Shown: in pieces, positions 61,825 to 64,000 of the stretch | How the letters are laid out: each line of letters starts with the position of its first letter | Position numbering within the stretch: the first letter of the stretch is position 1 | The notes under the pieces: generated by a model | Database searches by the model: none | Told to the model about the DNA's origin: nothing | The model's input: only the letters and a program-made list of their open reading frames with translations | Made by a program: the position numbers and the translations under genes | Origin: Arthrobacter cryoconiti | Lineage (GTDB): Bacteria > Actinomycetota > Actinomycetes > Actinomycetales > Micrococcaceae | DNA length: 64,000 nt | Reading direction: 5' to 3' | NCBI RefSeq assembly: GCF_020905375.1 | Contig: NZ_JAJJBU010000017.1 | Location: forward strand, 93,095-157,094

Positions 61825-62682
61825 ATGGGTATGACGGAACAACAACCCCCAGGATCTAAGGACCCAGATGCTGGCCGCGAGGGCGAACTCCGCGACGACC
61901 GTTTCGTTGGTCGGAAAGACCTAACCCTGTGGCGAGCACCTTTGGGGCGCTGGCTTGCCGGCGTCGTGCGTTGGCTCAGCGCCAGACTAGGGCCGCACGC
62001 CGCACTGATCCTCACGCTCGCGGTCGGCGCCGCCATTGCTACGGCACTGACCTACCTTTCAGCAGAAGTCTATGACGCCGTCACCGAGGCCGACGGCGTG
62101 GCAGCCCTGGACCATCCGCTGCTGGAGGCAGCCAAGAGTGTTCGCTCGCCATGGCTGGACATAATCGCGACGGGCTATACCAATATCGCCGGGACCATCG
62201 GGATGCCGATCCTCGCTGCCACCATCATGGTGGTGCTTGCCGTCAAGCGCCGATCCTGGACACCCGTGATACTCCTGCTCACGGCGACTGCGGGATCGCT
62301 GCTGATGACCGTTGCCGGAAAGCAGCTGTTCGGAAGGGCCCGTCCGCCGCTGGCGGACGCCATCCCTCCCTATGAGTACTCACCCTCGTTTCCTAGCGGC
62401 CACACGTTGAACGCCACCGTGATCGCAGGTGTCGTTGCCTACCTGATCATCCTACGTTTGGACACCCTTAGGGCCCGAGTCTTCACGGTTCTGGCTGCCG
62501 GTCTCTTCGCTTTCACAGTGGGGCTGAGCCGCATCTACCTGGGCCATCACTGGTTCACCGATGTTCTGGTGGCATGGACTCTAGGTGCCGTATGGCTGGT
62601 CTTGGTGATCACCGCCCACCGACTGTATCTGACCACCAATCGCCGGTCCGCGGGTCCGGCGCCCACGACGGCAACTCCGTAG
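61825..62682 (+). CDS. PAP2 family phosphatase
   Basis: 285 aa. It has about six spans and the three phosphatase motifs: KQLFGRARPP (KX6RP), FPSGHTLN (PSGH) and SRIYLGHHWFTD (SRX5HX3D). It dephosphorylates phosphatidate, undecaprenyl pyrophosphate or similar at the membrane. The N-terminal 40 residues are hydrophilic. The alternative start MTEQQPPG is two codons downstream. Confidence 0.92.
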   Translation: MGMTEQQPPGSKDPDAGREGELRDDRFVGRKDLTLWRAPLGRWLAGVVRWLSARLGPHAALILTLAVGAAIATALTYLSAEVYDAVTEADGVAALDHPLLEAAKSVRSPWLDIIATGYTNIAGTIGMPILAATIMVVLAVKRRSWTPVILLLTATAGSLLMTVAGKQLFGRARPPLADAIPPYEYSPSFPSGHTLNATVIAGVVAYLIILRLDTLRARVFTVLAAGLFAFTVGLSRIYLGHHWFTDVLVAWTLGAVWLVLVITAHRLYLTTNRRSAGPAPTTATP

Positions 62683-63074
62683 CCCGGACGCCGCAGTCAT
62701 GCCCACCCGCACCCCGGCCTAATGTTGGGAGGGACCCTTGCGGCTCGAAACAACCAAGGCGGACCACGGCCAAAGTCAGACAACGAAGACCTCAGAGACC
62801 CGAGCCGACGTCGTCATTGGGTTTGTGACTCTTGAACCGGCTGGATCGTAGATTCAGCCCCACTTTATGAAGGCCAGGCATCTCCACTAGCTGCTGCAGG
62901 AATAGTTCCCATAAGGATACGGCGCGCATTTCCTCGTCAGACATCTTGGACATGCTCGTGAAGCTGAACTGGATCGAGGCTCCCTGACCGCTAAAGTCGA
63001 ATACCTACACGGTCCAGATAGGCCCGCCCAGGACCGTAGATCGCCAGACTCCCTGGATTGACCGATGTTGAACC
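62683..63074. other. Stretch without supported genes
   Basis: 392 bases between the PAP2 gene and the convergent gene at 63075. No recognisable gene or clear terminator. Confidence 0.4.
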
Positions 63075-63812
63075 TCAAAAAGTGAATCTTTGAGCGCGGG
63101 CTTTCGCTAGGAGAGCATCGAATCCGTCAATGCTTCTCCCGTCGTGCTCAGCCAACCAGGAACGGAAACTCTCCGTATCCCACAGAGTCAATTCACGCCG
63201 ATCAGGTGAGGACCTGGCCTCAGCCTGCTCCTGCCCGTGAACAAGTACCATCAAGATCTCGACGTTGTCTTGCCTGAGCCCGACATGTTCGATGGCGACT
63301 ACCATCGTCCTCTGGCCGGCCACGGCGTTGAGGTATTCAGCCACCCTCTTCAGTGCCGGATTGATGGCGTCACTAACCAACACGATGCGGAAATTTCTTC
63401 CCTTCAAATTCTGCGCCAAGGCGTCGTTGATGACAACTCCTTCGTCGTCCTCATCGGCAAAGAGGGGTTTGGTGGTTCGGTTCCGCGATCCCGACGCGAA
63501 GTCATCAACATCCATTTCCCACAGACACGACGTGTAGTCGAACATTTGTCCAACGATCTCACGCCGAATTTGCGGGTTGGACGCCAACGTGGAACCAACC
63601 AACGTCACCTCCCCCGTCACGTCGACCACGACAATGTCCGCAGGCCCAGCCTCTGTTTGGAACTCCCGGCACGTTCTCGCCACCGGGCTCGCACCCGGAA
63701 TCAGCTCCGCATGCACTGCCAAGAGGTCCTGCAGTTCAGACCCCGGTGCATAACCCGCCGCTTTAGGCTCGCGCCATCGGCCGTTGTCTTGTCGAATAAG
63801 CACGCCCGCCAT
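63075..63812 (-). CDS. Restriction-endonuclease-fold protein with altered active site
   Basis: 245 aa. Residues 57-100 follow the nuclease pattern of proteins reading D-x-L-x-V-D...ECKLA-NP-x-IRR-x-VVGQ-x-DY. Asp59 (PADIVVVD) and the following NPQIRREIVGQMFDY are kept. The expected Glu-Cys-Lys is Val72-Gly73-Ser74, so both catalytic side chains are missing. It is probably non-catalytic, perhaps DNA-binding or regulatory. A second half (RNFRIVLVSDAINPALKRVAEYL) is typical of DUF4268-like relatives. It stands alone. Confidence 0.65.
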   Translation of the reverse strand: MAGVLIRQDNGRWREPKAAGYAPGSELQDLLAVHAELIPGASPVARTCREFQTEAGPADIVVVDVTGEVTLVGSTLASNPQIRREIVGQMFDYTSCLWEMDVDDFASGSRNRTTKPLFADEDDEGVVINDALAQNLKGRNFRIVLVSDAINPALKRVAEYLNAVAGQRTMVVAIEHVGLRQDNVEILMVLVHGQEQAEARSSPDRRELTLWDTESFRSWLAEHDGRSIDGFDALLAKARAQRFTF

Positions 63813-64000
63813 CCCTCACATTGAGGACAGGCGGCGATAATGTGGATGAATGTTCGCGATATAGCAAACATCGCAAATGAGAGCGGATCAATCAAGGTCC
63901 ACCCCCCCCGGGAAAGCAGAAAATTCTTGAAGAACGTCCAGCAAGCAATCCCAGGCACGTCCCCGGCGGCAAGGCCGGGAAACCAGAGAGCACGGCTATC
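63813..64000. other. Right end of window, no gene seen
   Basis: 188 bases upstream of the 63075 gene. They probably contain its promoter. Nothing else can be supported. Confidence 0.35.

Noticed and set aside
1..64000. CRISPR arrays, rRNA genes or complete insertion sequences
   Set aside because: No regularly spaced repeats, no rRNA-like stretch and no transposase with inverted-repeat ends were seen.

Overview
The window is a piece of a high-GC Gram-positive chromosome, most likely Arthrobacter or a close relative in the Micrococcaceae. The evidence is the clpX-clpP2-clpP1-tig block, a mycobacterial-type RpiB, an MscS channel followed by a group II truncated globin, EttA, frequent GTG/TTG starts and strong AAGGAG-type ribosome binding sites. 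No rRNA or CRISPR array is present. All functions are read from the sequence and from recalled family knowledge; no database search was run.

Layout. 1-18647 is conserved core: Clp protease and trigger factor, tRNA-Pro and tRNA-Gly, an Fpg/Nei glycosylase, two paralogous DUF1648-type membrane proteins around rpiB, aminopeptidase N, an OsmC-like protein, MscS plus globin, two thioesterases, EttA, a lipoprotein and SSB. 18833-37886 is an island at a tRNA-Arg(TCT) locus. It has a 5' tRNA fragment at 18833, a complete tRNA at 29830 next to a tyrosine integrase, and a lone 3' tRNA half at 37849. The first segment carries a four-gene overlapping cassette of defence-like character, a second tyrosine recombinase, a PD-(D/E)XK nuclease, an HTH gene, an excisionase-like gene and the integrase. 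GGACAGT repeats, probably integrase arm sites, lie at both ends. The second segment carries a metallo-hydrolase, a polar amino-acid type ABC transporter with a divergent IclR regulator, a frame-disrupted HTH regulator operon and an acetyltransferase, but no recombinase.

38446-47819 holds a six-gene catabolic operon with a divergent AraC regulator: SDR, StyA1-like monooxygenase, StyA2B-like monooxygenase/flavin-reductase fusion, FAD amine-oxidase/phytoene-desaturase-like enzyme, cyclase-family (isatin-hydrolase-like) amidohydrolase and a ThDP enzyme. Together these suggest indole oxidation to isatin, hydrolysis to isatinate, and ThDP-dependent decarboxylation towards 2-aminobenzaldehyde or anthranilate. 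The flavoprotein residues fit indole rather than styrene monooxygenases.

47820-64000 returns to scattered chromosomal genes with long gene-poor stretches: small membrane and SHOCT proteins, an AI-2E family permease, an MFS exporter, leucyl aminopeptidase, an SLC13-type permease, a membrane alpha/beta hydrolase, an APP1-like phosphatase, a PAP2 phosphatase and a nuclease-fold protein whose catalytic ExK motif is replaced.

The strongest candidates for undescribed biology are the hybrid indole/isatin operon, the four-gene overlapping cassette at 19595-22431, and the three-site tRNA-Arg integration locus with its arm-site arrays.
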